Origin: Streptomyces sp. NBC_00457
GTDB lineage: Bacteria; Actinomycetota; Actinomycetes; Streptomycetales; Streptomycetaceae
Direction: 5' to 3'
Assembly: GCF_036014015.1 (NCBI RefSeq)
Contig: NZ_CP107905.1
Coordinates: 6,572,001-6,636,000 of the forward strand
Length of the DNA stretch: 64,000 nt
Shown here piece after piece: positions 28,545 through 36,911 of this stretch. The notes below the pieces were generated by a model. It saw only the letters and a program-made list of their open reading frames with translations. It made no database searches and had not been told where the DNA came from. Both the position numbers and the translations under genes were made by a program. Each line of letters starts with the position of its first letter. Within the stretch, counting starts at the first letter, position 1.

Positions 28545-28936
28545 CGCCGTCAGCGGTCCCTTCTGCACGGGCGCGGCGCGGGCTTCCCCACCCCACACGA
28601 GCACGTCGGCCAGTACTGGAAGCATCCTCGCACCCGCCACTGACAACGCGCCCCCCGCCGGGTGCCAAGTGATCTTGATTGGTCGGCTCTGCCCGCAAAA
28701 GTGCCTGACCAATACCCCACCGTTGATCGTTCGGTAGCGGATTGAGATCGGTCACGTCCGGGTCCGGCAACCGGCGGACCGGGTCGAGCGTCTTTCCTTC
28801 GAACAAGTTCGGGAAGGCGTACGTAAACGGAACGGAAAGCGGAACTGAGCGAGCACAGGAAGACGGCAGCCCGGTGCCGGGCGCGGCGGCACTACAGTGG
28901 GTCGGAAACGCAGGCAAGCAGCAGGGAGCACATGAC
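28545..28936. promoter_or_regulatory. Divergent region between the FHA-FtsK gene and pkaA
   Basis: 392 bp. It is markedly less GC-rich near 28640-28760 (around TGATCTTGATTGGTCGG), as expected for promoters. I see no clear palindrome. If the FHA gene starts at 28625, the gap is shorter. Confidence 0.4.
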
Positions 28937-30622
28937 GTGCGGCCGGTAGGCAGCAAGTACCTGCTCGAGGAGCCGCTCGGACGCGGCGCCACGGGCACCG
29001 TCTGGCGAGCCCGTCAGCGGGAGACCGCGGGCGCCGAGGCGGCCGTGGCAGGCCAGCCCGGCGAGACCGTCGCGATCAAGGTCCTCAAGGAAGAGCTCGC
29101 AAGCGATCCCGACATCGTGATGCGCTTCCTGAGAGAGCGGTCCGTCCTGCTCCGGCTCACCCACCCGAACATCGTCCGGGTCCGTGACCTGGTCGTCGAG
29201 GGCGATCTGCTGGCCCTGGTCATGGATCTGATCGACGGCCCCGACCTCCATCGCTACCTGCGCGAGAGCGGCCCCCTCACCCCCGTCGGCGCCTCCCTGC
29301 TCACCGCGCAGATCGCCGACGCGCTCGCCGCCAGCCACGCCGACGGCGTCGTCCACCGCGACCTGAAGCCGGCCAACGTCCTGCTCGCCCAGCAGGGCGG
29401 CCAGATGCACCCGATGCTGACCGACTTCGGCATCGCGCGCCTCGCCGACTCCCCGGGCCTGACCCGCACCCAGGAGTTCGTCGGCACGCCCGCGTATGTC
29501 GCGCCCGAGTCCGCCGAGGGCCGCCCGCAGACCTCCGCCGTCGACATCTACGGCGCCGGAATCCTGCTGTACGAGCTGGTCACCGGCCGTCCGCCGTTCG
29601 CCGGCAGCTCGGCGCTCGAAGTCCTGCACCAGCATCTGAGCGCCGAACCGCGCCGCCCCTCCACCGTCCCCGACGCGCTGTGGACGGTCATCGAGCGCTG
29701 TATGCGCAAGAACCCGGACCAGCGGCCCAGCGCCGAGAACCTCGCCCGCGGCCTGCGTGTCGTCGCCGAGGGCATCGGGGTGCACGCGAACTCCGCGCAG
29801 ATCGCCGCCGCCGAGAACGTCGGTGCGCTCCTCGCCCCCGACCCGGCGCCCGCGACCGTACCCGGATCGGGTATCCCAGGTTCCGCCGATCCCACGCAGG
29901 TGCTGCCGCACGGGAACTACGACCCGAACGCCGCGACCAGCGTCATGCCGCACACCAGCGGCCCGGCCGGCGCCGCTGACCCCACCGCCGTACTGCCGAA
30001 CCGCGGCGCGGCGGATCCGACCGCCGTCATGCCGCCGGTGCCGCAGGGGCAGCCGGGGCAGCAGCCCGGGCGGCCCGACGACCCGCACCCCTGGCAGAAC
30101 CAGATGCGGGCGGCCCGCGACCGCAACGAGCAGACGCAGGTCCAGCACCTCGACCCCAACCAGGACCCCCTGCGCCGCCGGCCCCAGCGGCAGGTCGCCC
30201 GGCCGCAGCAGCCACCGCCGCAGCCTCAGCAGCAGCAGCAGCCGTCGCGCCGACAGCAGCGGCGGCAGCAGCAGCCGCAGCAGGGTTACGGCTATCCGCC
30301 GCAGCAACAGCCGCAGCAGTACGCCCCTCAGCAGCCTCAGCGGTACGCGCCGCCCCAGCAGCCGCAGCAGCCCCAGCGCGAGCCCCGGCAGCCGCGGCAG
30401 CGCAGCGCCAACCGGATGAGGATCCCCGGTCTCGGCTGTCTGAAGGGGTGCCTGTTCTCGATCGTCATCCTGTTCGTCGCGGGGTGGCTGGTCTGGGAGC
30501 TGAGCCCCTTGCAGGAGTGGATCGGCACGGGCAAGAGCTACTGGGACCAGATCGGCGACATGTTCAGCACGGTCTCCGGGTGGGTCGAGGACCTGGGCGG
30601 CGGGAGTTCCGGCACCAACTGA
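28937..30622 (+). CDS. pkaA: Eukaryotic-type Ser/Thr protein kinase PkaA
   Basis: 561 aa from GTG 28937, with GGGAG about 8 nt upstream. The glycine loop is GRGATGTVW, the ATP-binding Lys is Lys48 (VAIKVL), the catalytic loop is HRDLKPANVLL (Asp142), DFG is at 163-165 and the APE region is VAPESAEG. After about residue 270 comes a long disordered Gln/Pro-rich segment, then one membrane helix (CLFSIVILFVAGWLVWEL) and a short outer tail. There are no PASTA repeats, so this is not a PknB-type wall sensor. It is tandem with pkaB and divergent from an FHA protein, a likely partner. Confidence 0.95.
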   Translation: MRPVGSKYLLEEPLGRGATGTVWRARQRETAGAEAAVAGQPGETVAIKVLKEELASDPDIVMRFLRERSVLLRLTHPNIVRVRDLVVEGDLLALVMDLIDGPDLHRYLRESGPLTPVGASLLTAQIADALAASHADGVVHRDLKPANVLLAQQGGQMHPMLTDFGIARLADSPGLTRTQEFVGTPAYVAPESAEGRPQTSAVDIYGAGILLYELVTGRPPFAGSSALEVLHQHLSAEPRRPSTVPDALWTVIERCMRKNPDQRPSAENLARGLRVVAEGIGVHANSAQIAAAENVGALLAPDPAPATVPGSGIPGSADPTQVLPHGNYDPNAATSVMPHTSGPAGAADPTAVLPNRGAADPTAVMPPVPQGQPGQQPGRPDDPHPWQNQMRAARDRNEQTQVQHLDPNQDPLRRRPQRQVARPQQPPPQPQQQQQPSRRQQRRQQQPQQGYGYPPQQQPQQYAPQQPQRYAPPQQPQQPQREPRQPRQRSANRMRIPGLGCLKGCLFSIVILFVAGWLVWELSPLQEWIGTGKSYWDQIGDMFSTVSGWVEDLGGGSSGTN

Positions 30623-30757
30623 CGTCGCCTTCGCGGTGTTCGTGGCGACGGGGTTGGTGATTTGTCGACACCTGGCGGGTGATTTCCGCCTCCGCGGTGA
30701 AGGTTGGCTCGTCGGACGCGTAGTTTTAGCGACTAACACGCGTCCGTAGGAGCAGCC

Positions 30758-32014
30758 TTGGCACGGAAGATCGGCAGCCGGTACACCGCCCACCAGATCC
30801 TGGGGCGGGGCAGCGCCGGCACGGTGTGGCTGGGCGAGGGGCCGGAAGGGCCCGTCGCCATCAAGCTGCTGCGCGAGGACCTCGCGTCCGACCAGGAGCT
30901 CGTCGGACGCTTCGTGCAGGAGCGCACGGCACTGCTCGGCCTCGAGCACCCGAACGTCGTGTCCGTGCGCGACCTGGTGGTCGACGGAAACGATCTCGCG
31001 CTGGTCATGGATCTCGTACGAGGCACCGATCTGCGCACCCGGCTGGACCGCGACCGGCGGCTGGCCCCCGAGGCCGCCGTCGCGATCGTCGCGGACGTCG
31101 CGGACGGGCTGGCGGCCGCGCATGCCGCCGGGGTCGTGCACCGGGACGTCAAGCCGGAGAACGTGCTGCTCGACATGCAGGGCCCGCTCGGGCCCGGGAG
31201 TTCGCACCGGGCGCTGCTGACCGACTTCGGTGTGGCGAAACTCATCGACTCGCCGCGGCGGACCCGGGCGACGAAGATCATCGGTACGCCGGACTATCTC
31301 GCGCCGGAGATCGTCGAGGGGCTGCCGCCGCGGGCGTCGGTCGACATCTACGCGCTGGCGACCGTGCTGTACGAGTTGCTGGCCGGCTTCACGCCCTTCG
31401 GTGGCGGGCATCCCGGGGCGGTGCTGCGCCGCCATGTCACGGAGACGGTGGTCCCTCTTCCCGGCATCCCCGACGAACTGTGGCAGTTGCTCGTCCAGTG
31501 CCTCGCCAAGGCGCCGGCCTCGCGGCTGCGGGCCTCCGAGATGGGGGCGCGGCTGCGGGAGCTGTTGCCTCTGATGGCCGGGATGCCGCCGCTGGATGTG
31601 GACGAGCCGGATGCGGACGCCCAGGCGGCGGAGGAAGCGGAGGAGGCCGTCGGGACGGGGGCGTCGGCCGCCGAGCGGGGGGAGCGGGTGCGGCGGCGGG
31701 GGGCGGTGCCGCTGGTGCCGGGGGCGAAGCCGGCCGACTCCAATCGGGACACGCATACGTCGATGAGGGTGCCGGGGCCGGATGAGCTGGCCGGGGGTGC
31801 GCGGGGGACGGCGCGGGTGCCGCGGGCGGCGGGGGCGCCTCGGCCGGGGTCCGCGCGGCATCGGGCTGTCACTCGGCGGCGGAGGGTGGCGGTGGGGGTG
31901 GCTGCGGTGGTGTTGGTGGTGGCTGCGGGGGTGGGGGCGTGGCTGGCGACGTCGGGGGACGATGCGGACGCGACTCCCCAGGACACGAACAACTCGGCGC
32001 CGGCCACGCCCTGA
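30758..32014 (+). CDS. pkaB: Eukaryotic-type Ser/Thr protein kinase PkaB
   Basis: 418 aa with a TTG start preceded by GTAGGAGC. GRGSAGTVW is the glycine loop, Lys36 the ATP-binding residue, HRDVKPENVLL the catalytic loop (Asp130), and LTDFGVAKL the metal-binding loop. A membrane helix (VAVGVAAVVLVVAAGVGAWLA) lies near the C-terminus after a basic segment, leaving about 20 residues outside. It is closely related to PkaA over the kinase domain and has a shorter linker. The gap of 135 bp contains an imperfect GTCGCC/GGCGAC hairpin, so separate transcription is possible. A repeat element begins 7 bp after the stop. Confidence 0.94.
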   Translation: MARKIGSRYTAHQILGRGSAGTVWLGEGPEGPVAIKLLREDLASDQELVGRFVQERTALLGLEHPNVVSVRDLVVDGNDLALVMDLVRGTDLRTRLDRDRRLAPEAAVAIVADVADGLAAAHAAGVVHRDVKPENVLLDMQGPLGPGSSHRALLTDFGVAKLIDSPRRTRATKIIGTPDYLAPEIVEGLPPRASVDIYALATVLYELLAGFTPFGGGHPGAVLRRHVTETVVPLPGIPDELWQLLVQCLAKAPASRLRASEMGARLRELLPLMAGMPPLDVDEPDADAQAAEEAEEAVGTGASAAERGERVRRRGAVPLVPGAKPADSNRDTHTSMRVPGPDELAGGARGTARVPRAAGAPRPGSARHRAVTRRRRVAVGVAAVVLVVAAGVGAWLATSGDDADATPQDTNNSAPATP

Positions 32015-32020
32015 GTGTTC

Positions 32021-32505
32021 TTCGCCCCCGCCGCCCCTACCCGTCCCATCCTGAAGGGGCTCCGCCCCTTCGACCCCGCCAGGGGGCTGCGCCCCCTGCA
32101 CCCCCCGCGGGGCTCCGCCCCTGCACCCCACCGGGGCTTCGCCCCTGGACCCCGGCGGGGCTTCGCCCGTGGACCCCGGCGGGGCTTCGCCCGTGGACCC
32201 CGGCGGGGCTTCGCCCGTGGACCCCGGCGGGGCTTCGCCCGTGGACCCCGGCGGGGCTTCGCCCGTGGACCCCGGCGGGGCTTCGCCCGTGGACCCCGGC
32301 GGGGCTTCGCCCGTGGACCCCAGCGGGGCTTCGCCCTTGCACCCCACCGGGGCTTCGCCCCTGGACCCCGGCGGGGCTTCGCCCCTGGACCCCGGCGGGG
32401 GTTCGCCCGTGGACCCCGGCGGGGCTGCGCCCTTGCGCCCCACCGGGGCTTCGCCCCGCACCCCATCGGCCTGCGGCCTCGTGCTCAAACGCCGGACGGG
32501 CTGAA
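32021..32505. repeat. Long, expanded copy of the two-ended intergenic repeat element
   Basis: 485 bp. The left end (32021-32051) and right end (32476-32505) match those of the 101-bp element at 1848-1948. Between them lies the 24-bp array described separately. Because the unit is a multiple of three, an open frame runs without a stop from here into prfB, which could be mistaken for an N-terminal extension of that gene. Confidence 0.85.
32056..32460. repeat. Array of 17 hairpin repeats, mostly 24 bp
   Basis: Units start GGGGCT at 32056, 32083 and 32109, then every 24 bp exactly from 32133 to 32445. The consensus is GGGGCTTCGCCCGTGGACCC plus CGGC. Each can fold as GGGGC-TTC-GCCCC; units with CCCG lose one pair. 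The outermost copies are the most diverged and the middle ones identical, as expected for expansion by slippage or unequal crossover. Confidence 0.9.
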
Positions 32506-32593
32506 TTGTGCTTACCGGGGTGCCAACGCTGGGGCACGGATAAGTGGCGGTGACCCGGCGTTCCTCGGTTGGCGGAGCCGTTACGCTGGGGGT

Positions 32594-33700
32594 GTGGCAG
32601 TCGTCGATGTATCCGAAGAGCTCAAGTCCCTCTCCTCGACCATGGAGTCGATCGAGGCCGTTCTGGACCTCGACAAGCTGAGGGCAGACATCGCCGTGCT
32701 CGAGGAGCAGGCGGCCGCGCCGTCCCTGTGGGACAACCCGGACGAGGCGCAGAAGATCACCAGCAAGCTCTCCCACCTTCAGGCGGAGGTGAGGAAGGCC
32801 GAGGCCCTCCGCGGTCGCATTGACGACCTCGCCGTTCTCTTCGAGATGGCCGAGGAGGAGGACGACCCGGACACCCGCGCCGAGGCCGACGCCGAGCTCA
32901 TCGCCGTCAAGAAGGCCCTCGACGAGATGGAAGTGCGGACGCTCCTCAGCGGCGAGTACGACTCCCGGGAAGCGCTCGTCAACATCCGCGCCGAGGCCGG
33001 TGGCGTCGACGCCGCCGACTTCGCCGAGAAGCTCCAGCGGATGTACCTGCGGTGGGCCGAGCAGCACGGCTACAAGACCGAGGTGTACGAGACGTCGTAC
33101 GCCGAAGAGGCCGGCATCAAGTCGACCACCTTCGCCGTGCAGTCGCCGTACGCCTACGGGACCCTCTCCGTCGAGCAGGGCACGCACCGGCTGGTGCGGA
33201 TCTCGCCCTACGACAACCAGGGGCGCCGGCAGACCTCCTTCGCGGGCGTGGAGATCCTCCCCGTGGTCGAGCAGACCGACCACATCGAGATCGACGAGTC
33301 CGAGCTGCGCGTGGACGTGTACCGGTCGTCCGGGCCCGGTGGTCAGGGTGTCAACACCACTGACTCCGCGGTGCGGCTCACCCACCTCCCCACCGGCATC
33401 GTCGTCTCCTGTCAGAACGAGCGGTCGCAGATCCAGAACAAGGCGAGCGCCATGAACGTGCTCCAGGCCAAGCTGCTGGAGCGGCGCCGCCAGGAGGAAC
33501 AGGCCGCGATGGACGCGCTCAAGGGCGACGGCGGCAACTCCTGGGGCAACCAGATGCGTTCGTACGTCCTGCACCCGTACCAGATGGTCAAGGACCTGCG
33601 CACCGAGTTCGAAGTCGGCAACCCCGAGGCCGTGTTCAACGGCGAGATCGACGGGTTCCTCGAGGCCGGAATTCGCTGGCGCAAGCAGCAAGAGAAGTAA
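32594..33700 (+). CDS. prfB: Peptide chain release factor 2
   Basis: 368 aa from GTG 32594 ([20 protein letters not shown]). RF2 recognises UGA/UAA stop codons and triggers peptide release. The universal GGQ motif lies in [18 protein letters not shown]. The tripeptide region follows in the [18 protein letters not shown] segment. The gene reads through in one frame, so the +1 programmed frameshift of many bacterial prfB genes is absent. A TACGCT box at 32582-32587 ends 6 nt before the start and no ribosome site is visible, so the mRNA is probably leaderless. A classical terminator follows. Confidence 0.97.
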   Translation: MAVVDVSEELKSLSSTMESIEAVLDLDKLRADIAVLEEQAAAPSLWDNPDEAQKITSKLSHLQAEVRKAEALRGRIDDLAVLFEMAEEEDDPDTRAEADAELIAVKKALDEMEVRTLLSGEYDSREALVNIRAEAGGVDAADFAEKLQRMYLRWAEQHGYKTEVYETSYAEEAGIKSTTFAVQSPYAYGTLSVEQGTHRLVRISPYDNQGRRQTSFAGVEILPVVEQTDHIEIDESELRVDVYRSSGPGGQGVNTTDSAVRLTHLPTGIVVSCQNERSQIQNKASAMNVLQAKLLERRRQEEQAAMDALKGDGGNSWGNQMRSYVLHPYQMVKDLRTEFEVGNPEAVFNGEIDGFLEAGIRWRKQQEK

Positions 33701-33710
33701 CTTTGTCGAC

Positions 33711-33747
33711 AAGGCAACTGCCGCCACCTCGGCGGCAGTTGCCTTTT
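33711..33747 (+). terminator. prfB terminator with T-tract
   Basis: A 15-bp stem (33711-33725 with 33731-33745), a 5-nt loop and a short T run make this the most classical intrinsic terminator in the window. Confidence 0.88.
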
Positions 33748-33989
33748 GCGTGCCTGCATGTCCAGGTTTTACATCACACTCACAGACTCCAACCCATCGC
33801 ATAGTCGCCGCAATTGGACATCGCGTATGTAAACGGCCTTGACGTTGCTTTGAAAAATGGGAAGGGTAAAGCGTGGCATGCGTATCTCCGGGGCGCATGT
33901 GAACCGGGGGGCCGTGAGTTCAGCTATCCCGTCGATCACAGCCCCGAGCGCCGCCTCAATGACGATCAGCTACTGGGGGTAGCAACCAG
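33748..33989 (+). promoter_or_regulatory. Promoter and possibly structured leader of the LAETG protein gene
   Basis: 242 bp, unusually AT-rich in its first half. TTGACG occurs at 33839-33844. Downstream, CATGCG (33877-33882) can pair with CGCATG (33894-33899). GCTAC can pair with GTAGC just before the start codon and would cover the GGGGG ribosome site. GTGAACCGGGGGGCC resembles part of the ydaO (c-di-AMP) riboswitch core, but I cannot fit the rest of that consensus. Confidence 0.35.
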
Positions 33990-34595
33990 ATGACCAACAA
34001 GACGCGCATCCGCGTCGCGCGCCTCGCAGCCGCGACCGTGATCGCCGCCGGTGCTTCGCTGACCGCTGCGGGCGCCGCTTCGGCTGCGGAGGAGCCCGGG
34101 GACGACTGCATCCTCGGCATCCTGTGTGGCGACGAGTCTCCCTCGCCGGAGCCGGAGCCGACGGTCCCGACGGGCCTGCCGACCGATGCGCCCACCGGCC
34201 TTCCGACGGACCTTCCTCCGGAGCCGACCCTGGAGCCGAGCGAGCCGCCGGAGGAGCCCGAGCCCACCGAGCCGCCGGCCTCCGACGACCCGTCCGACCC
34301 GGGTAACGGCAACGGAAATGGCAACGGGAACGGGAACGCCGGCGGTGGCGGCAACAACGCCGACCCCGACGGTGGCTCCTCGGCGCAGCAGGAGGGCTCG
34401 TCCTCCCTCACCGACACCGGCTCTGAGGCCGCCGCGACCGACACCAATGCCCAGGGCAACGGTGACGAGCTCGCCGAGACCGGTGCCGCTCAGACCACGT
34501 TCCTGCTGATCGGTGCCGCGACGATGATCGCCGGTGGCATCGGCTTCCGCGTTCTGCCGCGCCTCATGGGCGGCCGTGGCGGTGCGGCTGCCTGA
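33990..34595 (+). CDS. Sortase-anchored surface protein with LAETG signal
   Basis: 201 aa. A Sec signal peptide (residues 1-32, ending AASAAEE) is followed by a short Cys pair (DDCILGILCGDE), a Pro/Glu/Thr-rich stalk, an Asn-Gly repeat (GNGNGNGNGNGN), and a C-terminal sorting signal: LAETG at 161-165, a hydrophobic helix and the basic tail RLMGGRGG. LAxTG is the motif of class E sortases, which in Streptomyces attach long chaplins and other proteins to peptidoglycan. There is no enzymatic domain, so it is probably a wall or surface-layer component. A strong terminator follows. Confidence 0.85.
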   Translation: MTNKTRIRVARLAAATVIAAGASLTAAGAASAAEEPGDDCILGILCGDESPSPEPEPTVPTGLPTDAPTGLPTDLPPEPTLEPSEPPEEPEPTEPPASDDPSDPGNGNGNGNGNGNAGGGGNNADPDGGSSAQQEGSSSLTDTGSEAAATDTNAQGNGDELAETGAAQTTFLLIGAATMIAGGIGFRVLPRLMGGRGGAAA

Positions 34596-34635
34596 CGGTA
34601 GCCGCAGTCATACGGAACGTATGCGCTGTGAGTGA

Positions 34636-34671
34636 TGAAGGGCCCGGAGCGGTGTCGCTCCGGGCCCTTCA
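34636..34671. terminator. Bidirectional terminator after the LAETG gene
   Basis: A perfect 16-bp stem (34636-34651 with 34656-34671) has a 4-nt loop. It sits between converging genes. Confidence 0.88.
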
Positions 34672-34712
34672 CATGCCTTGTGTGCCTTGTGGGGTGCGGG
34701 TCCGAGGCCGCT

Positions 34713-34904
34713 CTAGGCGGTCTGGTGCGCCAGCAGTGCCACGGCCGCGATCAGTATCGCCAGCAGGGCGATCAGCGTCATCGGGTTGAGCCCCGCGAAG
34801 GGGTTCTCCTGCTGCAGTCGCTGGCGGTTCGCCCGGCAGACCGGGCAGCGGCCCTCGTTCACGGGCGCCGCGCAGTTCGCGCACACCAGCCGGTCGTACG
34901 TCAT
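34713..34904 (-). CDS. Small zinc-ribbon membrane protein
   Basis: 63 aa from ATG 34904 (MTYDRLVCANCAAPVNEGRCPVC). Two CxxC pairs (CANC and CPVC) form a probable zinc ribbon, followed by a short linker and one C-terminal membrane helix (LIALLAILIAAVALLA). It resembles small conserved Streptomyces proteins of unknown function found upstream of ftsE. A longer open frame upstream has no homology-like features. The ribbon would face the cytoplasm. Confidence 0.75.
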   Translation of the reverse strand: MTYDRLVCANCAAPVNEGRCPVCRANRQRLQQENPFAGLNPMTLIALLAILIAAVALLAHQTA

Positions 34905-35041
34905 GCGCCTCGCCTCCTCGCCAGCGGTTCCACCCCTAGAACGCCCTCGCGTACGAGAACGTTCCCCTCTCCACCATGCCAGGTTCCTCCGGAAGGTGCG
35001 CGGGTCGCTCTCAGAGGGGTGGTTGGCCATTATCTCGCGGC

Positions 35042-35089
35042 TGCGGGTTGGGTGTGGCTTGTCGCGCAGTTCCCCGCGCCCCTTTGGGG
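35042..35089. repeat. Dispersed intergenic repeat with core TCGCGCAGTTCCCCGCGCCC, copy 2
   Basis: Matches 24141-24187, including the 20-bp core. Here it is followed by TTTGGGGCGC, which can pair with the GCGCCCC of the core. It lies in the 293-bp gap before ftsE. Confidence 0.7.
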
Positions 35090-35197
35090 CGCTCACAAAA
35101 CCGCACAAGCCTCGCGCATCCCCTCTCGTGACTGCGCTCATGCTCCCCGTTCGCGTATGGTCACGCTCATCTACCCCCGGCTAACCGTGGTGCATCC

Positions 35198-35887
35198 GTG
35201 ATCCGATTCGACAACGTCTCCAAGGTCTACCCCAAGCAGACCCGCCCCGCACTCAGGGATGTGTCCCTGGAAGTGGAGAAGGGCGAGTTCGTGTTCCTGG
35301 TGGGGTCCTCCGGCTCCGGAAAGTCCACCTTCCTGCGGCTGATCCTCCGCGAGGAGCGGTGCAGCCACGGTCAGGTGCACGTCCTGGGCAAGGACCTCGC
35401 GCGCCTCTCCAACTGGAAGGTGCCGCAGATGCGCCGCCAGTTGGGGACGGTGTTCCAGGACTTCCGCCTCCTGCCGAACAAGACGGTCGCCGAGAACGTG
35501 GCCTTCGCGCAGGAAGTGATCGGCAAGTCCCGCGGTGAGATCCGCAAGTCCGTGCCGCAGGTGCTCGACCTGGTCGGGCTTGGCGGCAAAGAGGACCGGA
35601 TGCCCGGTGAGCTGTCCGGTGGTGAGCAGCAGCGCGTGGCGATCGCGCGGGCCTTCGTCAACCGGCCCAAGCTGCTGATCGCGGACGAGCCCACCGGCAA
35701 CCTCGACCCGCAGACCTCCGTCGGCATCATGAAGCTGCTCGACCGGATCAACCGGACCGGCACGACCGTGGTGATGGCGACGCACGACCAGAACATCGTG
35801 GACCAGATGCGCAAGCGCGTCATCGAGCTGGAGAAGGGCCGCCTCGTCCGCGACCAGGCACGCGGCGTCTACGGCTACCAGCACTGA
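35198..35887 (+). CDS. ftsE: Cell-division ABC transporter ATPase FtsE
   Basis: 229 aa, GTG start. Walker A is GSSGSGKST (about residues 36-44), the signature is [14 protein letters not shown], and Walker B is [12 protein letters not shown]. FtsE-FtsX is not a transporter in practice; it couples ATP hydrolysis to activation of peptidoglycan hydrolases outside the membrane during division and growth. Coupled with ftsX 39 bp downstream. No clear ribosome site precedes the GTG. Confidence 0.97.
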   Translation: MIRFDNVSKVYPKQTRPALRDVSLEVEKGEFVFLVGSSGSGKSTFLRLILREERCSHGQVHVLGKDLARLSNWKVPQMRRQLGTVFQDFRLLPNKTVAENVAFAQEVIGKSRGEIRKSVPQVLDLVGLGGKEDRMPGELSGGEQQRVAIARAFVNRPKLLIADEPTGNLDPQTSVGIMKLLDRINRTGTTVVMATHDQNIVDQMRKRVIELEKGRLVRDQARGVYGYQH

Positions 35888-35926
35888 CCCGCTCCCCCGT
35901 CCACGGAAAGGCCTGAAAGAGACGCC

Positions 35927-36844
35927 ATGCGCGCCCAGTTCGTTCTGTCCGAGATCGGTGTCGGTCTCCGCCGCAATCTGACGATGACCTTCGCTGTCAT
36001 CGTCTCCGTCGCCCTGTCCCTCGCCCTGTTCGGCGGGTCGCTGCTGATGAGCGATCAGGTCAACACGATGAAGGGCTACTGGTACGACAAGGTCAACGTC
36101 TCGGTCTTCCTCTGCAACAAGAGCGACGCCGAGTCCGACCCCAACTGCGCCAAGGGCGCGGTCACCAAGGACCAGAAGGACCAGATCCTCGGCGATCTGA
36201 AGAAGATGTCCGTGGTCGACACGGTCACCTACGAGTCGCAGGACGCGGCGTACAAGCACTACAAGGAGCAGTTCGGCGACTCCCCGCTGGCCAGCTCGCT
36301 CACGCCGGACCAGATGCAGGAGTCGTACCGGATCAAGCTGAAGGACCCGGAGAAGTACCAGGTCATCGCGACCGCCTTCGACGGGCGGGACGGCGTGCAG
36401 TCCGTGCAGGACCAGAAGGGGATCCTGGACAACCTCTTCGGACTGCTCAACGGCATGAACTGGGCGGCGCGGGCCGTGATGGCGCTGATGCTGGTCGTGG
36501 CGCTGATGCTGATCGTCAACACCGTGCGCGTCTCGGCGTTCAGCCGGCGCCGCGAGACCGGCATCATGCGGCTCGTCGGCGCCTCCGGCTTCTACATCCA
36601 GGCGCCGTTCATCATGGAGGCCGCCGTCGCCGGGCTGATCGGCGGCGGGGTCGCGTGCGGGTTCCTGGTGGTCGCGCGGTACTTCATCATCGACCACGGC
36701 TTGGCCCTGTCCGAGAAGCTGAATCTGATCAACTTCATCGGCTGGGACGCCGTCCTGACGAAGCTGCCGCTCATCCTCGCGACGAGCCTGCTGATGCCCG
36801 CGTTGGCCGCGTTCTTCGCGCTGCGCAAGTACCTGAAGGTGTGA
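35927..36844 (+). CDS. ftsX: Cell-division membrane protein FtsX
   Basis: 305 aa. One membrane segment near residues 20-45 is followed by an extracellular domain of about 130 residues (from MKGYWYDKVNVSVFLC, with a Cys pair at SVFLCNKSDAESDPNCAKG). Three further membrane helices form the FtsX/MacB core (RRRETGIMRLVGASGFYIQ). The Cys pair in the large loop matches actinobacterial FtsX, which contacts NlpC/P60 hydrolases such as RipC. It sits in the conserved order ftsE-ftsX-S41 protease-smpB. Confidence 0.97.
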   Translation: MRAQFVLSEIGVGLRRNLTMTFAVIVSVALSLALFGGSLLMSDQVNTMKGYWYDKVNVSVFLCNKSDAESDPNCAKGAVTKDQKDQILGDLKKMSVVDTVTYESQDAAYKHYKEQFGDSPLASSLTPDQMQESYRIKLKDPEKYQVIATAFDGRDGVQSVQDQKGILDNLFGLLNGMNWAARAVMALMLVVALMLIVNTVRVSAFSRRRETGIMRLVGASGFYIQAPFIMEAAVAGLIGGGVACGFLVVARYFIIDHGLALSEKLNLINFIGWDAVLTKLPLILATSLLMPALAAFFALRKYLKV

Positions 36845-36855
36845 CGCACGCCAAG

Positions 36856-36887
36856 AGGGCCGTACGGTCAACCGGCCGTGCGGCCCT
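36856..36887 (+). terminator. ftsX terminator
   Basis: A 12-bp stem with one G-T wobble (36856-36867 with 36876-36887) and an 8-nt loop. Confidence 0.7.
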
Positions 36888-36911
36888 TCGCGTTGTCCTA
36901 GACTCACCGGC

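Noticed and set aside
26873..28643. Long plus-strand frames opposite the FHA-FtsK gene
   Set aside because: They mirror the Gly/Ala-rich linker and its 156-bp repeats and have no motif.
32056..32460. CRISPR array
   Set aside because: The repeats are directly adjacent with no spacers and there are no cas genes.
32015..32593. In-frame N-terminal extension of prfB through the hairpin array
   Set aside because: The 24-bp unit is a multiple of three and so leaves the frame open, but it encodes only [12 protein letters not shown] repeats; RF2 homology and length start at GTG 32594.
32594..33700. Programmed +1 frameshift in prfB
   Set aside because: The gene is open in one frame from start to stop, with no internal in-frame TGA near codon 25.
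34905..35141. 79-codon N-terminal extension of the zinc-ribbon protein
   Set aside because: It runs through a dispersed repeat and a promoter region; the conserved part starts at MTYDRL.
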